Source of the DNA: Curvularia sp. ZM96
Lineage: Eukaryota; Ascomycota; Dothideomycetes; Pleosporales; Pleosporaceae
NCBI GenBank assembly: GCA_022457065.1
Contig: JAJGBQ010000002.1
Location: 2,108,001-2,172,000, forward strand
Length of the DNA: 64,000 nt
Reading direction: 5' to 3'
This document shows positions 1 through 12,220 of the stretch, in pieces. The translations under genes and the position numbers were made by a program. The stretch's first letter is position 1; every line of letters begins with the position of its first letter. The notes below the pieces were generated by a model. It saw only the letters and a program-made list of their open reading frames with translations. It searched no databases and was not told the origin of the DNA.

Positions 1-350
1 TAGCCGTCACTGCACATGCAATTGAGATAGTGCCTTTGTATCATGGCTAAAGCATTTAGACTGATAATGGGGAAGCAAGTAGAATGAGAGAAGATGGAAG
101 TGGGGGTACTCAAAGCTTTCTTAATTCCATGCATTCAGGATCTATGATATTACGGTTTTCAATGACATGTAGTTGCCACAGAACCCCTAGAACAGAAAAA
201 TCCCATACCATGATCTCCACAAACCAGTCACAATCCATAGACTATGACCCAAAGCTGGGTACCTAGCACACCAACGGCCGGCGGTATGTACACTCCTCCT
301 CGCACGAAAGAGCCTCATACTCGCACTGCCGAAAAGGAAGTCAACGCGCC
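1..350. other. intergenic, left edge
   Basis: No gene is supported here. The stretch lies downstream of the stop codon of the PRP1/PRP6 gene and probably holds its 3' untranslated region and terminator. The only open frames are short and resemble no family I know. Confidence 0.5.
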
Positions 351-3261
351 TTACTCAGCAATCTGTACCGCAATCTTCAAAATTTCCTCGACACTCTTGC
401 GTGCGTTCTTCGGGTCCTTAGCAACCGACTGCCAGATCTCCCCATGCTTTGGTTCTGCGACAGCCAACTTGGCCAAGGTATCCTGCAGCTTCTCCTCGGT
501 GCCATGCTGCAGCAGGAACTTGTAGTACCACACCCACGCATCGCCAAAGTCGCTGTCAAGCGTGACTGCTTTGACGAACCACGTGGCAGCCTTGTCGAGG
601 CGACGCTCAGCCCAGAAGATGCGGGCCACAACGACGAAGAGGAGTGGATCCTTTTCCACCTTCTTGATGGCTTCGAGGGCGCGGGGCTTGCGCTGCGTAC
701 GGCCTTCGAGATGCATGATCTTTTCAGCCCAGAGGAGGCCAGATGTAGGGCATTGCTGGAGGGCGCCGGCCATTAGTTGCTGCGCTGCGCTCATGTTGTT
801 TTGGCGGCGCTCGAGGCGCACTTGTTCGAGGAGAATTTGATCGCTCTTGGGGTTCTGTTGGCGGCCTCGGTCGAGGGTTGATCTGGCCTTGACGATAGCG
901 CCTTGCTTTACTTGTAACCTAGACAGGAGAATGTATAGAACAGGTGCCTTGGGTGCCGCTCGAGTACCAATGTTGAATGCCTCGTGGGCTTCGGGAAGTT
1001 TGGACAGCTGCTCGTAGATTTGGCCCTTGATCGCATGAAGCTTCCAGCTGCCAGGCCAGCTCTGCAACCCCTGGTTGCATATATCTATGGCCGTCTCATA
1101 GTTGCCCAGTTGGCGTTCAAGCACCGCAGACTTCATAAAAATGCGGTCTGTAGCTGCTGATTCGCGCGCTACTTGCAAGAAGCTACGAGCTTGTTCGTAA
1201 TTGCCAGCATCTACTTCAAAGTCGACTGCGCGCGTGTACACCATCTCGTTACCTGGTAGGGCCTCAAAACTTCGGCCCAACACCTTGCGAGCACCTTCGG
1301 GGTTACCTGATTGCCACATTTCTCGTGCGTAAAGCAACCAAAGTGACTCAGAAGTAGGGCAGGCATTAACTGCACGTTCTAGTACACTCAGTAATGTGTC
1401 CATAGTACCATGGTGCTTCTCAAGGTCGGCGAATGCATGCCAAATCGTTGTACTGTAGGGGAAAACAGCCACTGCAAATCCTAAGATAGCTCTTGCAGTT
1501 TCCGGTTTGTTTCGGTTCAAGACGCTTCTTGCATCCTCGAGCCACACATCTCGACGCTCGTCATCCTCGTCGAGACCCCAGCCGATGGTGGCCTTGATAA
1601 TGGCAGTGGCTGTTCCCTTGTCACCTTGCTCTTCGCAGATTTCTGCTTGTGCAATCCACTCCTCCCGCTTGATCATGGCGTTTTCCTTGATGAGCGACTT
1701 GACTGCTCGAGCCATGATTGTATCCAGCATTTCCACTTTTCCCAGCTCCTCCTGAAGTCGGCAGGCGTGTATCCAAATGGCCCAGCTGGTAGGAATGGCC
1801 TTGCGAGCCTTGTTGAGAATCTGCTGTGCCGCTTCTGGCTCTGAAACACGCGCGTATGAGATCCATAACTCCTCAGAAAGCGGAACAGTCTCAGTCGCTT
1901 TGGCGAACAAAAGCCGTACTGCTTCCAACTCTTCCGTGTCGTTGATCAGCGTCTTCCACAACTCTACACTCTGAGGGTTATGGTCCAAAGCCTGTCGAGT
2001 AACCTTCTTTCTAGCCGCAGGAGTCTGCTCAAGGTCGATGGCCGCTTGCCATAGCTTAACAGCCTTAGTGTTCTGCTTGATACCATTCGCAGCGATGACT
2101 TTTGCGTTGTGTAGATTGTCACGGTTCAATCGGATCGCTTCCTCCCAGACAACGACAGATCGCGGGCAAAGCTCACATCCGCGGGCAATGACCTTCTTCG
2201 CAGTGTGAATCTTTCCGGCCACTTCTTCCAGTCGCGCTAACGCAACATATCCAGGTCCATTGTGTATGTTGGTTTTGACCGCAGACTCCAAAAGAACACG
2301 CGCTCGGTTGATATCCTCAACTGGCACTTCCTCACCCATGGCTTCCTTCTTGCTCAGTGCCGTCATGTATCCTTTGGGGTCCACGGATGTTGCCGTACCG
2401 GAAGTCGTAGAGGTCTGCGTGCCGGGTGCGCTCGCTGCTGAGTCGAGTCGCACGGTCAGAGCAGAAAGTTGAGCCGCACCGATACTCGCCAGATTCGTCG
2501 TCATGCCATCTGCGTCTCCTGTGGGTATCGATGTATCAAGTTCGCCGCTCTTAGACGCAGCCGATAGCACGCTGTCTGGGACGGCATATGATCTCGTGTT
2601 GGCAAGGCGGGCTTCACGCGCACGCTTTGCTTTGCCCGTCATATCTCCGACCTCTGGCAAGGCAGCCCATTCTTCTTCGGATACGCCACCAAGGGCACGT
2701 TTTAGATCGGCGAATTGGAGCTGAATCTTGGGGTTGTTTCGTTCGTATTCTTCTCGTTCTTTTTGCTCTCGAGCTTCCCTACGGCGGACACAATCGGTAT
2801 CTGTTCGTGGCAAAAAACACGATGAATACTTCGACAATAAAGATAGAGGGAGGAAGGGAGGGGCAGTGGTAAAAGAAAATAGGGTGCACTAACCTTCTGG
2901 CTCTGCGCCGTTTATCCATCTTCTCGTCAACTTCTTGATAGATGCGATCCGCCTCGTCGTCATCTTTGTCGTAGTTCATACCGCTCGAAAAGAGGCCTAC
3001 TTCGTTATCGGGGTCCTGGAAGCGATCTTCATCCTCGTCTCTCTCATCGTCCTCCTTCTTCTCGGTAACACCATATGCGGACGGAGCAGCTTGGCCTAAC
3101 GATGCGGCGCGCTTTGCTAGCATCTCCCTCATCTGCTCCTCCGACGGACCCTCACGAGCTGGGCCGAGATCGCTTCGAGTCGTGAAGCCCGTAGCTCCTC
3201 TACCCAATCCAGCCACATAGTTCTCGGGCGCCGGCATCGACAAGAAGTCGCGTCGGCTCAT
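351..3261 (-). CDS. prp1: Pre-mRNA splicing factor PRP1/PRP6 (PRPF6 family)
   Basis: This is the U4/U6.U5 tri-snRNP bridging protein of the spliceosome, acting in the nucleus. Two exons: 3261-2894 and 2778-351, with an intron (2893-2779) starting GTTAGT and ending TAG. Joining them restores the run RRRAR-REAREQKE and gives 931 residues, close to human PRPF6 (941) and yeast Prp6 (899). The first ~160 residues form the PRP1 N-terminal domain: it opens MSRRDFLSMPAPENYVAGLGRG, passes an acidic patch and reaches the FSSGMNYDKDDDEAD and KMDKRRR region. The rest is a long series of HAT/TPR-like helical repeats with recurrent Trp, Tyr and Ala pairs, such as the segments around SWAIWIHACRLQEELGK and SESLWLLYAREMWQSGN. 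The start is the first ATG of the conserved N terminus. It stands alone on its strand. I see nothing broken. Confidence 0.95.
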
Positions 3262-4426
3262 ATTGGCGGTATTTTCGAGCGGTCTGATTCAATGGAAAAT
3301 AGTCCGGGAGCCCTGAGGCGGATAGGTGACTTGGGTTGACGAAGGCAACAATCCAGTCGCTGAAAACTGTGCAGGGTTGTCGAGTGGCGGCTAATGTATG
3401 CGGCAGTGCCCAGTCCGACAGTCTGCGACAGAGTTATGCGTGAAGGGTGAGATTGGTGTCTGGAGCGCCGCTGGCCGACGCGACGTTGATACTTGATAAT
3501 TTGAGACTAGGGTGACGCGCATCACGTGGGCCGCCTAGAGCTCCAGTCGCGCTAACCCAAAAGGTAAGTTTGCGACAGGCTTGTTCAACCTGTCATGGAG
3601 TTTGGAGAAATCCATGGAGACTACTGGAAAGGAAATTGACGGGATAAAAATATCAGTGGTGCGCTGCGTTACGCTGTATGCCATCCTCACAACCACACCT
3701 TGTCAACTTAAGGCAGGCTTGTACCAGTTCGTCGTCGCCCAGGGCCTCATACCTATCAGCAATGTTATCATCAATATTCTGCTGTCCATACGAAGGTTCT
3801 ATATCACAGTGTAGAGCACTAACCTGAAGGCTCAGCGCAGAGTGCTATATCTCCAAGTCTGAAGCCCTCCACTAGGATCACGTTTTCGACTGTAAAATCC
3901 CTTTCTTGATTTTCCATTCTTAGTAGGCTGGGGGCGGCCGACCATTTTCAAGAAATCAAAAGAATGGTAAAGCTACACATGAGCTATGAACAGAAAAAAA
4001 AACTCACGGTCTACATGATGATCGCGGGATAAATCAAAATGAGAAATGGGAGAATATAATCATATCGACGCTCTGCAACAGAGAGGCCATTTATACCAAA
4101 TCAGCATGCCTCGAAATGAAAAGACATCAGATTGCGGTCTTGTCGTAGGATATACAGGGTTCTTCGAGCATCAATTCCACGACATTGTGTCAGGTGTTTC
4201 CACTACGTTCCACCAAATCACCAACTAGGTAAACATTATGTCCATCTTCGTTTTCCTGTTCCTCATGGCCCGTCCGTCCTCAAGGAGACGTTGGTTGGGG
4301 TACAAATGCTTTTCCATTCCCAGAATGAAGGGCATGACGTGGAGAAATGGGGGGTAATGGTGGAGCTGGGTCTTCGGCCGCTGCAGCTGCATCGCCCCGC
4401 AAAGATCGCCCACTACAAAGAGTCAG
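3262..4426. other. intergenic between prp1 and flbE-like gene
   Basis: About 1.2 kb lie between the start of prp1 and the stop of the FlbE-like gene, both transcribed leftward. It should hold the prp1 promoter and the 3' end of the FlbE-like gene. The right part, near 4390-4420, contains a possible branch point and TAG acceptor on the minus strand, so the FlbE-like gene could have one further small 3' exon. I could not find a matching donor. Confidence 0.4.
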
Positions 4427-5044
4427 TCAGTATGCATGCAAGCAAGGGGTAAATTGTCCCTGCCTTTTCGTTTTCCGCAGTTTTCCTCCGAACCATTTTT
4501 TCAAGCTACGACTTGTGGAGGGCCGTTCCGGTTCCGGAGCAAAGGGTATATCCGACTGCAATACACTACTTGTTTGACTCTGGTGGCCAAGGTGGCTAGC
4601 CTCTGGTGTCGCGTCGTCATCTTCGAGCGGGGGAGCCCATCTTTCGACGTCGCCATTGACTACGACAAACCAGCCCAGCTTCTCTCCCGGAGCGACCTTG
4701 TCTCTTAGCTCTGCAATAGCTGCCCATTGCTCGTCCCCTAATCCGTTGCCCCGAATTTCGTCTATATCTACCCCTAGCTTGACCTCGTGTACAATGTCAC
4801 ATACGTATGCGTATGGCTGGTCTTTAACGGTGAAATCGTCAGGATCGTATTGCTCAATCAGCTGCAGGTTGGGCAGCTGCGCCATTGTTTCTGGCCACTG
4901 ATCCTTGAAATTCTTCATCATGCACGCAACTGTTGCCGGGGCCATAAGCCATTCCGGGGCGGCATCGTCGAGATTCTGAAGAATGATGTGTATGCGGATC
5001 TGTGCGCGGGGCCACCGGAAACCGTGTACAAGCCAAGTGGGCAT
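4427..5044 (-). CDS. flbE: FlbE-like developmental regulator
   Basis: This is a single-exon model of 205 residues. In Aspergillus, FlbE is an upstream activator of asexual development (conidiation) acting with FlbB at the hyphal tip. That role is family knowledge and nothing in this sequence shows it directly. The call rests on the N terminus (MPTWLVHGFRWPR, then IRIHIILQNLDDAAPEWLMAP), the block LIEQYDPDDF and QPYAYVCDIVHEVKLGVDIDEIRG, and WFVVVNGDVERWAPP, all of which I associate with FlbE-type proteins of about 200 residues. The tail is low complexity, with an SLKKWFGGKLRK segment near the end. The last ~10 residues may be read into an intron, because the 3' end looks less conserved. Recognition is from memory of the family, so another fungal-specific family remains possible. 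Confidence 0.55.
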   Translation of the reverse strand: MPTWLVHGFRWPRAQIRIHIILQNLDDAAPEWLMAPATVACMMKNFKDQWPETMAQLPNLQLIEQYDPDDFTVKDQPYAYVCDIVHEVKLGVDIDEIRGNGLGDEQWAAIAELRDKVAPGEKLGWFVVVNGDVERWAPPLEDDDATPEASHLGHQSQTSSVLQSDIPFAPEPERPSTSRSLKKWFGGKLRKTKRQGQFTPCLHAY

Positions 5045-5645
5045 GTCGGGAGACTATACGCAGCTGAGCCACAGGTAAAGAAAAAGAAAAGCGCCGTCAA
5101 CGGGAGAGACTGTCGAAGAATCGCCAAAAAGAGAGAGACGGTATTGGGGTCGTGAATCCAAGTATTGGCATGATAAGAGGTGACCATCAACAGACCCTGG
5201 CTGGCAGGTTGTTCATGATTGTAGCTAGGGTAGGCTTATGTCCCAAGGAGACTTTTACCTTTGCCTAGACAAGGTCCGCGGATCGTGGGCTACTTGTGTC
5301 TGCAAATACGGGCGCTAGGAAAAGGAAAAAACCGGCAGCCAATGCGACACCAGACGGCGCTGCAGAGTACCGATACGCCCTGCCGCCAGCCATGCCAGCC
5401 ATGGGCTCCGATTGGGCTTGTTCTCTGTGCACGGAAAGAGTTGCGGGGGGAACTGGGATCAACGAGAGCTGGCGACGATCTATTGCAAGCTGCCGCCTGG
5501 CCCCGCCCACGCTAATGCAACGTCGCTCCCGTCCGTATACACCTAGGCCAGACTTACTCCGCCTCACTGCCACTCCGACGATGAAGACGAGACGATAAGA
5601 TACCTGACTGGACCATCCCACTCCAAATCACTCATATGTGACACC
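5045..5645. other. intergenic, divergent promoter region
   Basis: About 600 bp separate the divergently transcribed FlbE-like gene (-) and CIR_N-domain gene (+). It should hold both promoters. Overlapping short frames on the two strands look like chance reading of GC-rich DNA. I see no clear TATA box or repeat. Confidence 0.4.
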
Positions 5646-6843
5646 ATGCCCTTGTACGTGCTCTTCCCTTGCGCCAAAGGTACAGCGGATGGTGCTAAAG
5701 AGCTTGCAGGCACCTGCTCGGCAAGAAGGTATGTGACGCGACTCTAAACCCTTCGCGACCATATCCTGACGCCCCTCACAGTCATGGAACGTCTACAATT
5801 CCGACAATATCGCGCGGGTGAAGGCCGACGAGGCTGCCGCCGCCGCACGCGAAGCCGCGGATGAGCAGCGCATGCAAGAGCTCGACGCCGAGCGTCGCGC
5901 CGCTATCCTGCGAGGTCAAACACCCCCACCGCTGCCAGAGGAACCGTCGGCCAACAATTCAGACACAAAGAGACGAAGCAGCAGAGATGAGCGCACGAAT
6001 GGCAGGAAGACGAGGAAGCTTGCTGGCGAGGATGACACTGATATGGACATACGCTTGGCAAAGTCTGTCACAGCTCCCGGCGACGACGACAAGCAAGATT
6101 CCAGGACCTTGAGACTACGAAGTACGGCTAACGATGCTCCTCTGGAGGACCATGCCGGCCACATTGACTTGTTTCCTGTAGACATGAAAGAGGCTATCAA
6201 GCGCGACAGAAATGCCGAAGTAGAAAAGGAAAAGCGCAAGAAGGAAAGAGCTTTCGAGGACCAATATACCATGCGCTTTTCCAATGCTGCAGGAAGAGAC
6301 GGAATAGGACAACCCTGGTATGCAGCTCAACAAAGGCCTTCGCGAGACACCGAAAAGGACCAGGAAAGTGCAGCATACCGGGGCTATGCGGATAAGGATG
6401 TCTGGGGTAATGAAGATCCCCGCCGCAAAGAGAGGGAACAAGCACGAATATCTTCCAATGATCCTTTTGCTATGATGCAGCAAGCCCAAGTTCAACTGAA
6501 AAAGGCCAAGCGCGACAAGAAGCTGTGGGCTGAGGAGCGAGAGCGAGAGTTGCGGGAACTACGAAATGATCAAGATTCGGAAGATAGCCGGAGCAGACAT
6601 CACAAGAGGAAAAAACGAGACCACGATAGTGCTGATGACCGAGCCCGCAACTGTGCTACATCGTCACGCCATAAGCATCGTCGTAGGAGGCGGAGCCGTA
6701 GTCTGAATAGACACGAACACGAATCTAATTCCCACAGGGAGAGAAGAAGAAGAAGCCGTAGCAGAAGCAATGACCAGGATCAAGATCATCGCAGACATCG
6801 AGATAGGCGGGTTGAGGGGCCTCTGAGGTCCAGGTCGAGATGA
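5646..6843 (+). CDS. CIR_N-domain, RS-rich nuclear protein (LENG1-like)
   Basis: Three exons: 5646-5653, 5710-5728 and 5782-6843, giving 362 residues. The first coding exon is only 8 nt and the second 19 nt. Splicing them with two GT-AG introns (5654-5709, 5729-5781) yields MPLHLLGKKSWNVYNSDNIA, the hallmark start of the CIR_N domain (N-terminal domain of the CBF1-interacting corepressor, shared with LENG1). It continues into an Ala/Glu/Arg helix (KADEAAAAAREAADEQRMQE) and ends in an RS/RD-rich tail from about residue 270 to the end, suggesting a nuclear, RNA-processing-related protein. The function in fungi is not established to my knowledge. Reading the long third exon alone from its internal GTG would miss the domain, so the micro-exons matter. 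Confidence 0.88.
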
Positions 6844-7205
6844 CCCTCGAAGAAATCATTGGGAAACACTACGCTCTAACATCGGTTGATCTTATGAGGA
6901 CGGAGCTTGGGCCTACCGAAACTAATTTATTAAGACTCACAGAAGCTGTAGAGCTGAGCAACGAGACTTCATCAAGCAACGATTGCACAACAAAGCATGA
7001 CAGAACCATTTTGCAAATCTCAGTAATATCCAGTAATCATTAAAATCACCGTGCTACTGATTCTCAAGGCATTATGTAAAAGTGGGTATATCTGCATGTG
7101 AAAAACATCTTTCAACATTTGCATGGTTGCAAAAGTCACCTTTCTTACAGAGTGAGCTGTACTCACAGCTCTCGTCTACATTCTGTGCAAACCCGAACAA
7201 TCTTT
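6844..7205. other. intergenic, convergent 3' ends
   Basis: This gap of about 360 bp lies between two convergent genes (stop codons face each other). It is AT-rich and probably holds both 3' untranslated regions. No gene is supported. Confidence 0.45.
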
Positions 7206-9448
7206 TCACATGTTGTTTACATCGCCCTTTTCAACGATCTTTGTATCTCCCACTCCACCAACAGGTTCATTCGTAAGGTCTCGTTGCGACCCCTGGTAGT
7301 GTAGGTCAAACAACGGCTCCATGGGCTCCACATCCTTGCGCAAAATGTGCTTTTGGAAGTACCACGGCAGCTTCCTGCGGTAGTAAGCCGAAAACTGGCG
7401 GTTGCCCACGTCGAAAACAGTGTCCAGTTCTTCCAGGGTGAGGGCCTTGGTCTCGGGCAGCAGGAAATAAGCGTAGACGAAGCCAAAAAAGTTCCAGCCT
7501 GCATACCAACAGAAAGCGCCGGTAGGGGTGAAAGCAGCTTCGAGTGCAGGCCATGTGAGGGAGAGAATGAAGTTGAAACCCCAGCAGATAGCGGTGGCAA
7601 AGGACATGCCCACGTCACGGAGGTGCAGGGGGAACGCTTCGGCTGAGTATGTAAAGGGGACAGGTCCTTCACCAGGCGAGTAGACAGCCATGACTAGGAA
7701 ACGATGTCAGTAAAGTTACTTGGATACCCATCATATTGGATCTAATGGATTGCAGTTTAGGGCTGAACGTACAGGTATAAATGGCAGCTGCGATCGATCC
7801 AAGACGCGCCTGTGTTGGCGTACCATCCGGGTTGGTTGGTAGGAAGAATGAGAAGCCACACCACAGAAGACAGATTCCCATCAATGGGAAAGTGGTCAGA
7901 AGTAGGTTGCGACGACCAAACGTGTCTATAGTGTAGATTGCTGGAATGGCGAATAGGAAGTTCGTGATACCCGTTCCCATAGACGTCAACAGTGCTTCAG
8001 ATTGACTGAACCCAGCTGATCGGAAGATCGATGTACTGTAGTAAGCAATGACCTAGAGGAAACGAATCAGAAAATGATGTAGCAAAGAAGGTTTGTAATA
8101 CATACGTTGACTCCGCAGAATTGTTGCATGAACATAACGAAGAAGGCGCTCTGAGCAGCACGACGGTTGCGACGAACCAAGAAAAACTCTCTGAGTGGGT
8201 TGCGGCCCTCGCGCTCAGCATTTTCAATCTCGAGGAGTTTGTAGGCGTAGTACATGTCGCGCGCGGCTTGCACTTTGGTCCTTCGAAGACGACGGAGAGA
8301 ATCAAAGGCCTTGTCGAATTTTCCCTTTTCCATGTACCTTGGAACGTGGTTAGAGTGCGTGGATTTAGAAGTGCTTAGAAAGAATACCTACCAGCGAGGT
8401 GACTCCGGACAGAAATACACTTGAAGGCAGACGATCATGGGTGGGATACTTGTGCTGGCCAACATCCATCGCCATGGCGAAGTAGGTCCACCAATAATGG
8501 TTACGTTTTGGAATGCGACAGACACAATGAAACCCAGCATGATACCGAACGCCGTCCACATCTGCCACATCATGGTGAGCGCTCCGCGAATAGTCTTTGG
8601 CGCAGACTCTGCAGCATAGACGGGTGTAGTTGATGACTTTGCGCCGACTGCAAAACCGAGCATAAATCGCGCTACGAGGAGGTTTTGCCCTGTGTAGGTG
8701 TCAGTATGCGCTTTGTGTATGCATGCTCTGATGTAACTCACAGCTCTCGCAAGCCGCCATCCAGATACCAGTTATAAAGGATATAATACACGAGATGAAA
8801 ATGGTACCACGACGACCAAAGTACTTGTTAAGCGGCGCGTTAGACCAACAGCCGATTAGTGCGGAGCAAAGGTATGGAGCGCCATTGAGTAGGCCGCGAA
8901 GCCATACTTGGTCTGGGCCGATGTTGAACTCTTCGAAATAGAATTCCTGTACAAAAGATCAGCTTCGGAACACCTTAAATAAGAAACACAGGGGCTGGAC
9001 TGACCTGAGCACCGTTTACGGCTGTTTGATCCATTCCTTGCACAATAGCGGAACCGGCACAGAGCACGACAAGAAAGTACAACATGAAGGGCTGTGACCA
9101 ACGGTGGTTGATCTCATGTCGCAACACGTCCTTCTCTTCTGCTGAGAGAGCATCCACGTATTCGAATCCGTCTTCACGCTGGCCGACGCGAGCAATCAGT
9201 GCACCCTTACGGAAAGCCTCGAGTTCGCTCTGGAGTCCTTTCTCTGTACACCATGCTTCAACATCAGCCAGGACCTGCTGCTCACTGAGACCTGCTAAAG
9301 GGTTTCGAAGTTTGGCGGCAACAGATGCTTGTCGATGTTGAACACCAGTGTGTTCACGATGCTGTGCCGTGTTAAAATCCGACTTGCTGCTACCTGAAGA
9401 GGAGACAGTAGGCTCCGTAGCCTCGATATCAGGCTTTCGTCGAGACAT
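7206..9448 (-). CDS. MFS sugar/polyol-type transporter (12 TM)
   Basis: Six exons: 9448-9005, 8946-8742, 8689-8392, 8337-8106, 8052-7773 and 7693-7206; phase closes throughout and gives 648 residues. It belongs to the sugar porter branch of the major facilitator superfamily and should sit in the plasma membrane. Evidence includes the first membrane helix (FMLYFLVVLCAGSAIVQGMDQ), the loop NKYFGRRGT, the repeat-two counterpart DTFGRR, the segment PVPFTYSAEAFPLHLRDVGMS and the PETK motif after helix 12. The joined text WQNLLVARFMLGFAVGAKSSTTPVYAAE and MMWQMWTAFGIMLGF is typical of fungal members often annotated as inositol or quinate-like carriers. The cytosolic N terminus is long (about 110 residues), which is usual for this subgroup. 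Substrate cannot be read from sequence. Introns are 52-79 nt. Confidence 0.88.
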
Positions 9449-11713
9449 GGTGGTGGCTAGATACGAAAGTCGCGTCTAGATGAATATCCCTAGCTCCAAG
9501 GGAAAGATGCCGATCACAAAGTGGATAAGACAAGAAAACACACATCCGAGACAAGCAAGCCGTTGGAGCTCAGTTATATAGTCATTCTTGGGGGCGTAGT
9601 GAATACCCGCTTTTCTCTCCACGAAAGAGCGGGCCAGTGTCTGCACCAGAGGCAAGGTTCTCCGTAGTCCCTCCACACCGTCCAACATGTTGGCGCATGT
9701 AACCATACATGGCCATCAGGCAACGGCGCGGCCGTACCAAGACATGGAGATGAGATTTCATGGAGAAGTCATTTCTGGGACGATGTCATAGTGGGTACAT
9801 TTATCTTGTTGGTTTCTCGGCGGAAGCAGGTTGTACTTGGCGGCGGAACGCGCCATCACGGCCAAGAAGGCACGTGACGTCCAGCTGAGGACCGCCTGAT
9901 AAGTCTTGGATGGCTCCGACCAATCGAGTTCCAATCTGCAAACTGCGAAAGGGACAGTAGCTCCCAGAGCCGCTGACGACGCCGCAGGGTGTTCTTGGCG
10001 TCAAGCGGAAGCCACACTTGGCACAGAGCATCTTTACTTGAAGTGGTAATCCGCCTCGTCAACCCGGCATCAAGATCCGCTCTCGACTTCGACGTGTGAG
10101 GAGCTACTGTGAGGTTTGGGCGCATGAAGCACCAGCCTCGCGCCTATCGACCTTCGGATGTTGTCGCGACTTGAGAGACGAGTGCTAGTGAATCTTTTTT
10201 TCACGGTACCGATATGACCAGCCCATAGCTTTCAACATTCTTTGTCAGTTGCACAGTACAAGTATAGTACACTAGGTGACCATGTAATTCTCACTAACAC
10301 AGCATGTCGAGTGACCCACGAGGGTGAGATTTTAGTTCGCATATTCTTATACTGCGAAGCCTGAAAATCGAGTGATTGGGAGCCAAGAAGAAGGGTTCTC
10401 CAAAGCCCAATGTTCTTTTCACACCAAGGAAATACTGCAGCTGTTAGTGCAAGGCTTTGGTCCACTTGGCCATAATTCCCTGTGTCCTGCAGTAACGGAG
10501 CTCCGAACCTACTTGACATTGTTACGGCTAGTAGTTTCATTCTTGAATTCTACTGGCTGGTAACCCCCGTACTTGAGCCAGATGTTCGTACTATTGAAGC
10601 CTAGATTCGTACGCCTGTTTCCATTGTTGTATTTTGAGCAACTCCTCGGAGCATCGCCAGATTCAGCCATATCAGGTGATCCGAGAATTTAAGATTGAGT
10701 TTTTGCTCCTAAGTGCTTTTGCATACTAAGTTCTGCGGCGAGGAAAGTCATCGGCATGCCTTCCGACGTTATGTGGGCGAGAGGATATGCTGCGAGGCGA
10801 AATAAACTATGGTCTTTTCCAATAATCCTAGAGTGCGTTGGCCCAGTATGGAGTCTGCTTCATTACCTGGAAACAAAAGTATAACCATAGGGGATGACAA
10901 CGGCGAATGCAAAAAGGGTGGAGTATGAGGAATCGCTTTTGATATTGCTAGGGAGACAAATAACATTCAGGGAGTATAACGAAAAAAAAGAGGCGCTATC
11001 AACTCTGTGAAGACAGTGCTAGGTATTGTATATGTGATCGATCTAAAAGACCGAGTGTTTATAGGCAGTTCTTTCGCTGATCTGCTGGTTCGACAAATAA
11101 TCTCATTCGAACGCAGACAGTGCGCACGCGAATCTCGAGCAAAAATGGTTATGTGGCCAGAAGCTGGAATGATAAAGGATCAACTCTAGAGCGAGGGTGC
11201 ATAGAATGCTTCGAAACGATTTGTGACACCATTCACAAAGTGGCCATTACGTATGTAGGCTGGTGGAGTTGATGGCCACTGGTAGTCATGCCATGGAGAT
11301 TTAGATCCGTGACTAGTTTACGAACAACCGCAGCATTTCTCTGAGTCGATTCCAGCTCTGCAACATGATATGCTCCCGTATGAGGCACCGACAAGTTATC
11401 GAATGATCAAGAAGCGGGGTTAAGAGCTGTCGCGATTAGCGAAAGACCTACGGTATGTAGAGTTTCACATTTGGTTACAGTGTCGGATTGATTCTTATTC
11501 AAGTCCAATATCTCATCTGATGGTTCACCAAAGAGGCGATATTTGTAATTCCTGGTCCATGACAACATCAACGATGTCGCGTTGGCAGCTTCTATGCATT
11601 ACGCGATCATTTTAGGCCGCCAATTTAAACAGGGGATGACGTCCTGCAGTTCTGGCGCACCTTTGAGCATCAACTCCAAACCACGTAACCCATCCTGATC
11701 ATCAATTGGGAAG
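9449..11713. other. 2.3-kb gene-poor stretch
   Basis: No open frame here looks like a protein family I know. All frames over 60 codons are short, overlap each other on both strands and lack conserved motifs. The part next to 9448 must hold the transporter promoter. I see no tRNA, terminal repeat or tandem array. It begins the looser, accessory-looking part of the window. Confidence 0.4.
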
Positions 11714-12220
11714 ATGAAATACTCTGCCGCCATCTGCTTCGCGATATTGCGACTTGGAGCATGTGCTTCGCATTGCGATAGTCCAAGCGCCCAAGACGTC
11801 ATCACCAGGCTTAATCTCACGCCAAACCCAGAAAAGGGCTATTACCGGCAGACTTTCGAGGACTCCGGCAACTACAATAATAGATCGTACTCTACAGCTA
11901 TTTATTACTTGTTAGAAGGGAACGTTGGCGCTTCGTACTGGCATCGTGTCGTTGACGCTGTCGAGATTTGGCATTATTACGCTGGCGCGCCATTACAACT
12001 AGACCTTTCGTGGAACAACGGAACCGCGACTGAACACAGAATTCTTGGAAGCGATATCTTCGGAAATCAGACTCCACAGGTTGTCATCGAGAAAGGACAG
12101 TGGCAGAGAGCGACTAGTTTGGGTGATTGGACGCTCGTTGGGACGACCGTGGCTCCAGGATTTTCAGAGCAGGGCTACGAATTACCAGAACCAGGATTTG
12201 AGCCTCAGGGAGATAGTTGA
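11714..12220 (+). CDS. Secreted cupin_5 (DUF985) protein
   Basis: This is a single exon of 168 residues. The fold is the small RmlC-like cupin of the DUF985 family (yeast YML079w type), whose biochemical role is unknown. Diagnostic segments are VITRLNLTPNPEKGYYRQTF, STAIYYLLEG, SYWHRVVDAVEIWHYYAGAP and GDWTLVGTTVAPGF. The first ~20 residues (MKYSAAICFAILRLGACASH) look like a cleavable signal peptide, and the chain has several N-x-S/T sites (NRS, NGT, NQT), so the protein is probably secreted or vacuolar. The well-known members are cytosolic, so the leader is unusual. The canonical HRSDAVEIWH reads HRVVDAVEIWH here, one residue longer. It has no close neighbours. Confidence 0.8.
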   Translation: MKYSAAICFAILRLGACASHCDSPSAQDVITRLNLTPNPEKGYYRQTFEDSGNYNNRSYSTAIYYLLEGNVGASYWHRVVDAVEIWHYYAGAPLQLDLSWNNGTATEHRILGSDIFGNQTPQVVIEKGQWQRATSLGDWTLVGTTVAPGFSEQGYELPEPGFEPQGDS

